A program made the translations under genes and the position numbers. A stretch of 64,000 bases of DNA, taken from the NCBI GenBank assembly GCA_048772705.1, contig JBLWGC010000213.1, positions 186,001 to 250,000 of the forward strand, given 5' to 3'. The notes beneath the pieces are model-generated. The model was given only the letters and a program-made list of their open reading frames with translations, searched no databases and was not told where the DNA came from. Below, piece by piece: positions 1 to 11,129 of the stretch. The DNA comes from Leidyana gryllorum EB-2025a. Lineage: Eukaryota; Apicomplexa. Every line of letters starts with the position of its first letter. The stretch's first letter is position 1.

Positions 1-2
1 AA

Positions 3-2924
3 CATGCGAACGTACCTTGCTTCTGCTACCTCGTAGCATGCAATCGTAGTGCATGTGATAATCACCAGGATTGTATGGTCAGCTCCGAGATGCGTATGAA
101 GCCGCTGGGACACGGATCAGGAGGTCCGAGCCTGCGCGAGAAACATCCAGATGCGCGATGTGTATCTGTCACGACTCCTGCGGTTCCACTGGTCGCAGGA
201 CAGAATCCTTGCATACCACCTCGAAGTGTTGTAGCGATGGCCCACGCACAAGTTGGCCTGCAAGGCCCTGTCCCTCCCAATCAGGCGCGCCCAGACATCA
301 TGCTTCAAAAAGCTGGGGCTACGCAGACTAGGACCTTGAAAGATCCAGTCAAGAAGCAGACTGACGGTCGGTCAAAACAATCATCTACCCCGCCTGCCCC
401 TATAATCTCTAACACCCCACCGTCAAAGGTGCCGACTCCTATGGGCGCGTCTCCGGCGAGAATAGTCTCCCCGTCTGGTTTGCAGGGCGAGGTTGCTACT
501 CCTAGTTTCTTATCATCTCCTTCGAACGGGCACCGAAATCTCACGCGAGGCGCGAACCTCAGCCAGTCACAATTCCACTTACCCACCACATATGATATCC
601 CTCCCAATCTCACAATTCCTCAACCGCCGAGCGCTATGGGAATGCCTCCCAGCACACCGTTCCTGATACCAGGCAAAACGACTGTGGTCGCCACCCCAAT
701 GAAGAATTATAAGCTACCCGACAACTCTCCGTCACCGAAAGACATCCTCGAGGAAGGTTTGCGACAATACCTGCATCACAAATCCTACGCTCAATCGGAG
801 TTGAGTGATGGCCGAAGCTCTCACTGCTCGCCACCAACCCTTCACCCATCTCCAACTGGGATGAGACCACCGCAATTCGCGTCTGCCCATACAGTGACCC
901 CTTTCCCACCCGATCTGGCAGCTAAAGCGTGGCGGCCGTATTGCGAGCCTTGTCCGTGGGAGGATCCTCCTCCTGCACCAACTCGCAAAGCCCGTCATGG
1001 CGCATGTGCGGATTGGTTGGGGGAGACAGAGGATTCTCAAGCCACTTCTGAACAAGAAAGCGAGTATGCTGACGAGGCTCTGATTGGCTGCTTCTTGAAG
1101 AATATGAAGAAAAAGGTACGCAAAGGGTTGCGTACTGTCAAGCGAGCAGTTGTTTCGCCACCCAAAGACAAAGGTCTATTTCTGCAAACATGGAGTCAGC
1201 GAGAAGCCGAGCTCGATAAGTTCTCCAGTTCTATGCAGAAAGCGGTTAGAACGGATCATGGCATCCGTGCCTACCCTCCATGCGTACCTGCAAGCCTTGC
1301 CAATGCTCCCAAAACTCCAGATTGGAACAAACTCGAAGATCTACTGATGACTGAATTCAAGTACCCACCACCTGATATGACTGACGAAGAGCTGGATCAC
1401 TACGAAGATTGGCTTTCTACTTTGACTCCGCAACAAGCTCTGTATTGGCGCTTACACGCGGTCCGTACACACCGATCTAAGCTGATTATGAAGTGTATCA
1501 AGAAAGATATTGACGAGCGCAAGAAGGCGACGCAGTCGCAAGACGAAGCCAACGCTCGTTTGACACGAAACGCTTCTGGCTCAATGACTCCTGGCACCAG
1601 CAATATCTCAGGGGCGGCCACTCCCGCTCTCATCCCAGGTAAGACTGCTTCAAGAGGACATGCATGAGCGTTCTACTATAGATCCTAACAGTGGCATGTG
1701 TACTCTTCCCGGCGAGAAGCAAAGGCGAGTGCACCATGTTATCTGTCCCGCGATCGAGAACTGGCCAAAAGTCACCCCGGCAGAGGAAGCGGTCACTTGC
1801 GAACTTGAGCGCCAATTCGCCACCATCTCCTTCCGCAAGTGGGCTACTGCCGAGCAGATCCGGTTTCTGGACGGTGCCATGCCGTGGTTGAAGAAACGCG
1901 GCTGCAGGTTCACAAGGGAGTGTCAATGGACTGAACGTCAATCGGAGATGTTCCATGACGCTTGGGCTGGACGGCTTGTGTGAGTTTCAAAGCTTTTCGT
2001 TGTCAGCAATCAGCTTTCGTCGCAGGCAATGGATGTTTATGGATGAGATTGTGGATAAACCACGGGGCATGTTGGAGTATTTGTGTGACTCTGATATCCT
2101 TATGCAATGGCAGAAGAATCAGATGGACGAGTGTGCCAAACGTATCAGTCATGCTCGGTTTATGGCCCCGAAATTGGGTCAGTTGCTCCAGGACTGGCTG
2201 AAGGACAGAGTTAGACTCGTGCGTGAGTATCGCGAGTTGGAGCAACTGGAGTGGCGATGCTTCAAGGTAAGTGAAGAGAGTTCACGGGTGTGCGACGACT
2301 TGTCACCTTTAGCGACTCGCTGCGGGGGAGACCAACGCGTTTGATCCCCAGTCTAAGGGAGACCCAAAGTACGACCTTTTGGGTTGGCAGCCAAGCAACG
2401 CGTTCCAAGAGCCGTCAATTGATCCGGCGACAGTGCGGCTGACTACTATCGACTCGGAAATGTTCTATTTGGAGAACCGTCATCGGGAGACGATGGCTCA
2501 GCTCGGACGGGCTCGTTGTCCCGAAGAGGTTGATCTGCTCCGGTTCAGGTTGAACGGGATATTCGGGCAGATCTGGGCACTTCGGGAGTTTGAAGCGATC
2601 CGATGGGAATTGGATCCGGCTATGATTCCGTTCCCACGGAGTTGTCGAGCATACACCATATCTCCCAATGGCGAGGTGATGTTCGCTCGTCCCACCTGCC
2701 ACTTTGTCTTTAACACGGGGAGAAGAAGACGAGCCGAGGTTGAGGCTAAATTACGTCAACAACAGGCAGTGGAGAAAGAGCGGTGGATGTTTGATCGCGA
2801 GCAGGAGAATATGGAACGCGAAGCACAGGGGCTTTCTCGGTTGCCATCTGAACCTGAGGATTCCAACATCTTGAGTACAATCTTCTCTTCTGTCCGGGAC
2901 TTTTTCTTCTATCGCAGCCGATGA
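3..2924 (+). CDS. Hypothetical protein, four visible exons, 5' end uncertain
   Basis: I do not recognise this protein. The first ATG is at 75, but the frame is open to the window edge and a cag|ga acceptor-like site precedes the ATG, so a 5' exon may be missing. Introns with matching phase lie at 1639-1681, 1980-2025 and 2267-2312 (43-46 bp), giving about 904 aa from the ATG at 75. The first 300 residues are Pro/Ser/Thr-rich and probably disordered. A basic patch follows (KKKVRKGLRTVKRAV), then a Trp- and charge-rich helical C-terminal half spanning exons 2-4. No signal peptide or membrane segment is visible. The exon chain is well supported; the function is unknown. Confidence 0.7.
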
Positions 2925-3195
2925 GGAGCACTTGAGAGCGAGCTGAGACTGCAGCGATAAGGTGACTAGAACGCGCTTTACGTCCACGAGCGGTGCATTC
3001 CTGTGGGTGTGATTCTCTGTCACAAATGCGGAGTACTCCCTTGTGTGTCCATCGGGGCGGTTTGAGGGTTCTTAGCTCGTGGATACTACGAGCATCAGCT
3101 GCCTGGTGGGCTGGATTGCGGCTCGTGTTTTGAGGATGACAATAGCGAACAGAACCTCTTTCAGGTCACAGCACAAAAAAGTTGTTTGAGCATCA

Positions 3196-6006
3196 ATGCT
3201 TACTATTTCCAAGGCGCCACAGAGTGTGGAGGCGCTGGAGAAGTATTTGAGTAGTGGTAGCGGTGTGCAATTCGACGAAAGTCTGAACGAAGCTATCAAT
3301 GCCCAAGGGGGTGCTGGAGTATCAGATGTGGGTGTGAAATTGAACGATAACCCTTCGCTTCCCGAGACGAAGCGGCTGGTTGGTGCGTTGGCACTTGCAG
3401 CGGGTGCTCGGGCCGCGAGTGATCCGAAAGCTCGGGATCGGGCTGTAATTTTGGAGAAATTGATATCGTTGAGGGACTCGTTGAACAGCCAGTCGAGCAC
3501 GATTGATGCTGACCTTAGCGCTTTGCGGCCTTTGTTGAGGCATGAGCCTTTCGAAGAGATAGGCGCTGCATTGTATCTATGCCTGGTGGGGACTCATATT
3601 ATGCCGCAGATAGTGGCGGACGTTGGGTCAGCGGTGGAGTTGTGTGGTCTGAAAGCTGACATGTTGGCCTCGAAGCCTCCCGCAACTGCTCGGCCGGTGA
3701 CGAAAGAGTTGTCAAATCTGATGAATTGGTTGTTTGATGACTCGAAGATAACGGAGCGGAAGAGTTCGGAAGGGCTGACGACCTCATTGTTATTGGGGAT
3801 GGAGAGTGTGTTGTCATTGTCGCGGGATCTGCTGCAAGACCTCAAGTCTGAGTTTGACGCGTCGATGTACAAAGGCGTGGATCGCACTCTGGAGACTCGG
3901 AAGCGATTGATCGCTGGTAGATCTCAGTTTGTGAACCAGGCGCTCAGACCTTTCTGTGGCGACCTTTTGAGTCTGGTGAAGGTGGTTGTGAGTACCACCG
4001 AATCCGAGTTTCCTGCGGGGTCAGATGCGATTGCGGTCACTACAGAGGAGCTCGAGAAAGCGCCTCCTGCGGAAGCTGCGGTTTTGCGGGAGGCGATTGG
4101 GTCGGAGGGTATGGACAAAAGCGAAGCCCATGCGCTGCTTTCGCGGGTGGATAGCTGCGAGTCAAAGTGCAATGACCCCCAATCGGAGGCAGTCTCTTGC
4201 CTTATGGAGACGGTGGCTGTCCTCCATGACGGAGTGATGTGTTTGCTCAAAGTCAAAAGTATCCAAACGTACAATCGGGGTATGGAGAAGCTGAAACAAG
4301 GCAAGAAGTCTGCCAGTTGGACACTGAAGATGGGGAAAGGTGCCGAAAGTTACTGCAGTTTGTCCAAGTCTCTCGCTTTACCTCTGACTCAGCTGTCGGC
4401 TCTGATCCGCAATCGAGATGTGCTTACCCGGGCGTTGACGGCGAAGAATCAAGTTACGAGGAAACCCAAAGTGCCAAAAGGGTGTCTGGATTTCGAGCCG
4501 CATCAAATGCGTCTGCGGGAGGCGTTGTTGAAGCGTATCTGTGACGTCTTTAAGCTGTTCGGAGCCGAGGCTATTGATACTCCGGTTTTTGAACTCAAAG
4601 AAGTGCTGACGGGAAAGTACGGCGAGGACACCAAACTGATCTACGATTTGAAAGATCAGGGCGGCGAGCAGCTCGGACTCCGGTACGACCTCACCGTTCC
4701 TTTCGCTCGTTTCTGTGCCTCCAACGCGGTGGACAAAATCAAACGTTACCACATCGGCAAAGTATATCGACGGGACGAGCCGCAGGTGGCCAAAGGGAGA
4801 CTGCGCGAGTTTTATCAGTGTGATGTGGACATCGCCGGCACTTACAGCCGGATGGCGGCCGATTCGGAGATTGTGGCGGTAAGTGGTCGAATTGTTGAGC
4901 GGTGAGTCTTATTAAAAACGTCTGCAGATGGCCGTGCGACTGTTGGACGAACTGTCACCTCTGATTGGCAACTACATCATTAAAATATCCCACCGGCGAT
5001 TGTTGGACGGTATGATGGAGGTGTGTGGTGTCCCGAGTGATAAGTTGCGCGCGATCTCCTCGGCCATCGACAAGTTGGATAAGGAGCCCTGGGAGGCTGT
5101 GGAACGAGAGATGGTTGAGGATAAAGGGTTGGACCCCGGAGTGGCTGCCAAACTCAAAGAATTCGTCGGCTTCAAGGGTACCATCAAAAATGTCATCGAG
5201 TCACTCAAGGGTGTCGAGGGTGTGTCGGCTAATGCCGGAATCAAAGAAGCCTTTGAAGACCTGATGTTATTGGCCGATTATCTCAAAGACGTCCCTCGGT
5301 TCGAGGAGCGCGTTGTCCTGGACACTTCTTTGGCCCGGGGTCTTGACTACTACACGGGTTTGATCTACGAGGCCGTCGTCCTTGATGGCGATGTTCCGGT
5401 CGGCAGTATCGCCGCGGGAGGACGGTATGATAAGCTGATTGGAATGTTCTCTGGCAAAGACATTCCTGCTGTGGGCATCTCGCTGGGAGTTGAACGGGTA
5501 TTCCGGTTGGCCGAAGCCAAATTCAAAGTGAACAGATTCTCTTTGGAGCGGAAACAAGGCGGAGAAATGATCCCCACCAATAAGACTGACGTATTCGTGT
5601 GCTCCATCGGTGGCAGTTTCTTCTCGTAAGTCGACTATCTGTGATGAGTGACAATAGCTTCTGACAGCGAAAAGATGGCCGTTGCCAACTTGTTGCGAAG
5701 CGCCAATATTCGCACCGAGATTGCGCTGAGCGAGCAGAAATTAGTCAAGCAGCTCCCAGCCATCATTGAACAAAGTAAGCCGCCATTTCTCGAATACCCC
5801 TCCTTACCCTTTCCTTTATAGACATCCCATTCGGTGTTCTGTTCGGCGAAGACGAGCTGAAGCGGTCGGTGGTAAAGGTGAAGGAGTTTGTCGCCTCGGG
5901 CGAGGGAACAGAATCCGAAGTGGCCATCGATGAGGTGGCTGACTTTATCAAACGCAAAATGATAGAACAGGACCGCTGGCCCTTAGATCAGATTTTGTTG
6001 GGATGA
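3196..6006 (+). CDS. HARS: Histidyl-tRNA synthetase with long N-terminal domain
   Basis: Class II aminoacyl-tRNA synthetase that charges tRNA-His. Exons are 3196-4878, 4928-5625, 5668-5774 and 5822-6006 (introns 49, 42 and 47 bp), giving 890 aa. The catalytic core starts near residue 430: motif 1 region, the substrate loop [21 protein letters not shown], motif 2 with YRRDEP and REFYQCD, then the histidine-specific RGLDYYTG and GGRYDKLIG motifs and an anticodon-binding domain at the C-terminus. About 430 mostly helical residues precede the core. From family knowledge, plant cytosolic HisRS has a similar layout, while animal enzymes are short with a WHEP domain. No organelle-targeting signal is evident. 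It converges on the M3 peptidase gene 68 bp away. Confidence 0.95.
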
Positions 6007-6074
6007 AGAGTGTGTGAGTGTTAGTGATAGCAGCGGAAAGGACTCTCTATCTAAGACTGGCGACTCATTGACGT

Positions 6075-8076
6075 TCATTCGGCTGTGAAGCCCAGCTCTT
6101 TGGCGACCTCTTCAGCCCTGCGGACTGCGTTTCCGAGATAGCAATCGATTGTTTCCTCCCAAAACTTGGGATCGTTGCCGTCGAGTCCGAACAACTGCAA
6201 TTTATTCACATTTATCCACAATCACCGATGTTGACTCACCTGCAGCTGCTCAGCCAACTCGAGATTGGCACCGCTGGACAGGAACTGTGCATAAGTCTCC
6301 TCAAAGTTCGGCAACTTTTTGTCCTGATACACCTTATACAAAGCGCCAGTAATCAATTGGGCGATGGTATAGGAGTGCACGTAGAGAGGATACATTGGGA
6401 AATGGGGAATGTACACCCAATTGTACGACATATCCTCGTACTTCTCAAACAGCTCGCCCTCTTCACCATAAAACTCCTTTGTGCACTGCATCCAGAAACC
6501 CTTCAAGTCGTCCTCAGACACTGTTCCATCAGCCCGAGCTGTATGGAACAGTTCCTCGAACCTATCCAAACTCGCCTGTCGCACTATTGTATTAATAATG
6601 TCGTCACATTTTGACATCAGTCGGATCAGTTTGTCCTGCGGCGTGGTACATTTGGACAACAGATTCATGAACACCATTTCTTCTCCGAATGTTGAGGCAG
6701 TCTCTGCCACCGCAGATCCCGGCACCGACTGCAGATACGGCAGCGCCTGGGTGGCATGGATTGCGTGCGTGGCGTGACCACATTCGTGGGCCAAAGTACA
6801 GACATCATCCATTTTGCCCAGATAATTCATCATCACATAAGGCCCGCTCTTCTCCGTTCCGAGTAAACAATAGGCGTTTCCCTTCTTCTTCGGCCTCACC
6901 AGCGCATCAATACGACCTTCTTTGACCAATCGATCGAATATTTTGGCGATATTGGGACTGAACGACTCAAATGCTTCTCTCACAATCTTCTCCGCCTCAT
7001 CGTACTGAATAACTGGCTGGGTTGTTCCCTCCAACACAATCAATGCATTCCGGTCTGCCCACGTGAACTCTGGCAACTTTTGCGTCTTCTTCAAAATCGC
7101 CTTCTTCAGTCGATAAAACCGCCTCGTCCACTCGCCTCCACGGGTACGCACGGCATTCAGCAACGCGTCAACCACCTCAACGGAAGTCTGGTTCCGCAAA
7201 CATTGCTCGTGGCGAAGTGACTGCGTGACAGAGGATCCAAACCGATCTCAACAACACCACAAAAGGATCTCACCGTAAACTTTCGCATCTTCCGCTCCAT
7301 GTGCCCCTCACCAGCCACCATATCCAGAGTCACAGTAGCGAGAGCGGAAATCCCGTTACCGCTCAGCCCTTTGTCCAGACACTTCAGAGCCGCATGCCGC
7401 ACTCGCCAGTCGTGATCGTGCAGGAATTGGAGCACTTCTTCCAACCCCAGACTCTCATCCTTCCCACTCACCGGGTGTTTCCACTCAAAACGAGCGTTTG
7501 TAACACTCCGGTTCTGGAACTCCACGAGAGGACGGGTGCCACAGTACGGCTCACGAGCTGTCAGTGCTTTCTCAACTTCCTCAGTCAGCTGATGGGGCCG
7601 CATAACACGGGCCCGTCTGATACACCGTATAAAGGCGTCGCTCAACGTGTTACCAGCGGCTTGCAACTGCTGCTCCACGTTGTCATCGTCCAAGCCACAG
7701 ACCTCAATGGTCCAAAAGCTCAGATACTCCGAGTACATCCTAATTACTCACAGTACGCAATTTGATACATTCCTTACTCATCAAGCTTTGCCTCCAAGAA
7801 GCTCCCTCGCTTGACGTTAGCGTCGCTACAATTTACATCGATGCACAACTTGATGAATGATTGCAAGTCAGCCTGAGTCTCCGTAATGCTGTTCAGTTCC
7901 AGCAGTGACGCAGCTAGCTTGTGTCCCAGTTGACCGTGATAGGCCGAATAAAACGCTTCCATACGTTTGCCCAAGGCTTCAATGGCGGTGTCATAGGCGG
8001 TGTCCTCGACTCCCTTGAAGCCGGAGAGCTTCTCAATGTCCCAAACTGGGATGATTTCGGTATTTAGCTCTCCCAT
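6075..8076 (-). CDS. Oligoendopeptidase F-type M3 metallopeptidase
   Basis: Zinc metallopeptidase of family M3B, which cleaves short peptides. Exons on the minus strand are 8076-7778, 7739-7274, 7220-6240 and 6194-6075, with introns of 38, 53 and 45 bp, giving 621 aa, the usual length for the family. The zinc site HECGHATHA and the downstream glutamate region (ETASTFGEE) are intact, as are C-terminal PepF motifs around FPMYPLYVHSYTIAQL. No signal peptide is visible, so a cytosolic role is most likely. The last exon (6194-6075) encodes only the final 39 residues; it begins TTG TTC and ends at TGA 6077-6075. The gene is divergent from the PAN protein gene with 62 bp between start codons. Confidence 0.93.
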
Positions 8077-8138
8077 TATGGCTCAATAAGAAATTTAGCC
8101 ACTGTGTGACGGACTTGAGCAACAGACAAACACGTTCG
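8077..8138. promoter_or_regulatory. Divergent intergenic promoter, 62 bp
   Basis: This gap separates the ATG of the M3 peptidase (minus) from that of the PAN protein (plus) and must hold the 5' UTRs and core promoters of both unless these run into coding DNA. It contains AAGAAATTTAG and CTGTGTGACG, which resemble the AAAT(A)TTT and GTGTGG elements in two of the shorter divergent gaps of this window. Confidence 0.45.
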
Positions 8139-10976
8139 ATGAAGCCTGTCGCAGCTGTGCTACTACAGCACGCAGTCCTTGCACAATTTTTACCGAACCT
8201 AGGCCTGCGGAATGGATTGTTTGATACTGTGAGCAAGTTTGTCAGTGAAAGGGCCACTGCGCTCTCTGGCACTATCGCTTCGCAACTCAGTGATCCTGAA
8301 GCGCCCCTGGCTGCCTTCAAGAGAGAACTAGATCAGATTTTTGCACCCACTGAACCTCCCTCTACCACCACGACCGAAACTACCACAACTACAATCCCAG
8401 CAGGTCGTTTGGCACCGAGACATTTGATCCGCCATGCTAATCCAAATGATCCCACCGACTTGACCCTGGCAGCCGAAGAAGAACTCGAAATGAACAGGGA
8501 GACAATTCAAATGGTCGCACCTGGATTTGTTCAGGATGGCCCACTTGGAGGCTTGTTGAAGTCTGGTTTGGATGTGATACTTGGAATGATCAATGCTCAA
8601 CAAACTTTGGCATCAGCGAAGAGGCGATTCCTGAAATCACTCGATCACTCCTCGGTAACGTGGCTATATGCTAGTCAGGAAGGACTATTGAAAGAAATGA
8701 GGGGGGCAGGGTGTGTCTTGGCCTCCGACACGCCTTTTGACCCCGATGTGTACCACTGGGTGGCTCTCTCACCAGACGTAGACGAGCCTCACCTTCTAGA
8801 CCTGTCGGACGGAAGCACACTGATCCGAGCCCCTCTGCCGGAGGATTTGACAGACTTGTGTACCTCCGCACCTCTCCGCCGGCTCGACGAGCCAGCACAA
8901 GGTCTGATAAGCCAAGGGGCTCGCCTGATTGGCCGGCTGGGAGGCATTTTTGGTGCAGCAGCTAGTGTCGCTGAGCCAGGAGGCGGCGGGATCTTAGGCA
9001 GACTTTTACCAACGGTTTTGGGGCAATCGCCCCAAGCGGCTCCCCCACCTCGGATATCCACTTCTAGAACCCCACCGAATCTCCCACAAAGAAGTTCTGT
9101 GGCAGACCGCGCACAGTTGGAAAGATCTCATGCCGAACAAGTTGCCATTTTACGCTACCTATCGAGGCGGCCGTTTGATCCCACGGAACAACGGCCCGAC
9201 GCCTACAGTATCCTGATGGAAGGGCTCGAAGCGAATGGGTTTTCGCAATCTTCCGACTTTGTGGCATCCCTCGGAAGGGACTTCCTCTTACGCTCGTTGT
9301 CTGAAGTTGAAGACGCGTTGGACAACACATACGGCTTCGATGACAGCGTTGCTCGAGCCGACATGATCTTTGACTACGACGCGCTTCTGGCACAGGCCAC
9401 CTCCGACCGCTCGCACCTGCCATATATCCCTTCTCAACAGGAGGCCTCGCAGACCGAGGATATCAGAATGCGATCATTGCACGAGAAGTATGGACCAGAT
9501 GTAGAGATCGAAGAATATGACGAGTGTTTGTTGATGGACGCAGAGATTGTGGGCACCAGTTTGATAGTTATCCGTGCAACAGACGTTCTAGCTTGTCAGA
9601 AGCTATGTATGCGCAGTGCTCGATGTCAATTCGTGACCCTCCGCAAGGATGAAAACCTCTGCTACCAATATCAAGATGCCACCGCCCTCCAAGCGCGGAA
9701 GAACTCCATCAGCGCACCTCGGAAATGCCCCACAAGTGAAGAACAACTGATTGACGAGAGAGCTAATCGCGATACGGGAGCGATAAGGAACGGATTTGAG
9801 GATCAGGCACGAGAACACGCCACTATGAATGGTTATGCGGCGTCCAACAACCCAAACGCCCCCCACTATGCTGCAGAGTATGATGACGAAGAGTATATGG
9901 GGAACGCACAACTAGAGGGACAGCAGGTAGCGGCAGCAGGAGGAGGTGAGTGATTGCAACTGAGCCAGTTTACGATGTGAATTTTAGTGTTGGGAGGCGG
10001 TTTGCTTGGAGGACTTACGGGGGCCTTAGGTGGTGGACTCGGGATCGGTCAGTCGCTCGCAGGATTGGGGGCGGGCGGTCTGGGCAGTGGTGCTGGGGCT
10101 GCGCTCTCCGCGGCTTCGAATATGCTGGTCACTGGTTCGCAGATCATGAAAGCCATTCCCATTCAAGAGCTGGCCAAGGCTGGGGCTCAACTATCGGAGG
10201 CTGGTTACTTTAGGAATCGTGCCCGTGGAGGACCAGGTGGCAGGAATAAGGACAAAACCTCCATGCCGCCCCCACCCAATGCTGGATCGCCTTCGGTGAC
10301 ATGTCGCACGGAGGGTATGAGTTGCTGTGTTCCCAGGAACGCCGTACCAGACTGGCAGAATCATCCCCCATACCTCAACCAGTATGACAAACCGGGTTGC
10401 AGAAGTGTTTACGTGTCGGCGTATGACCAGATGTGCGCCACGGCGTCTTTTGAAGGGCGGAATGACGAAGAGCGATGTGGTGTTGTACTTACTGACACTT
10501 CGGATCTACAGATCTACAAGCACGTTTTGACTATTCCAGCCAGGAACATGAACAATGCGATTTGTGAATGCTTCCGCTCACCCATTCAAGATGCATCGTC
10601 CGAGGATTTGACCCAAGGAGCGGCTCGATGGGAGTTTAGCATTTTGGCGGTCGAAGAAGCGGCTCACCGCAGGAATGAGACTGAGGCTACAGCTCAGAAA
10701 CTGATCAGAACTGCGAACGCCGCAATGACTCTCACAAACATATTGGGTCAAACTGCCAATTCGGAATCTCAGGGGGGCATGAGCGGGGCGAGTATGCGGA
10801 GCTTACCAGGAGGTGCTGGGATAACAGCAGTGGCTCCTATGCTGGATGGACCGAGTTCTGGAGGACGGAGTCAGACTGTTCAGAATGCAGGATCAGCGCT
10901 TTCGGCATTAGGGACAGCGGTGAATACGATAGGATCTTTGGGGAACATGGTGAATGGTTTACGGCGAGGCGGCTAA
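8139..10976 (+). CDS. Secreted protein with PAN/apple-like and Cys-rich regions
   Basis: Two exons (8139-9945 and 9988-10976, 42-bp intron) encode 931 aa. I start at ATG 8139 because MKPVAAVLLQHAVLAQF reads as a signal peptide. A Thr/Ser-rich stretch (TTTTETTTTT) lies near residue 75. Residues about 463-530 form a PAN/apple-like module, with spaced cysteines around DVLACQKLCMRSARCQF and a final KCP. Exon 2 opens with a Gly/Leu/Ala-rich stretch (GGGLLGGLTGALGG), followed by a second Cys-rich block with CC, C and CEC groups. PAN modules are common in apicomplexan micronemal and surface adhesins, so a surface or secreted role is likely; the exact function is unknown. No clear membrane anchor is visible after the Gly-rich stretch. 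Confidence 0.8.
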
Positions 10977-11129
10977 GCTCGAAGGTCAATGATGAGAAGT
11001 GTTGAAGGAGTTATTCAGATCATTGCTGTCTTGTACGAGACTCTGCATCAGAGACACATCATTTCTGGTGGGCAAACACAGATAGCTCCTGCAGTATCAA
11101 AAGGGAGGATCTCAGCAGCGCACCACAGG

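Noticed and set aside
8106-8138. Longer start (GTG at 8106) for the PAN protein
   Set aside because: GTG is not a normal eukaryotic start, and the ATG at 8139 begins a clean signal peptide.
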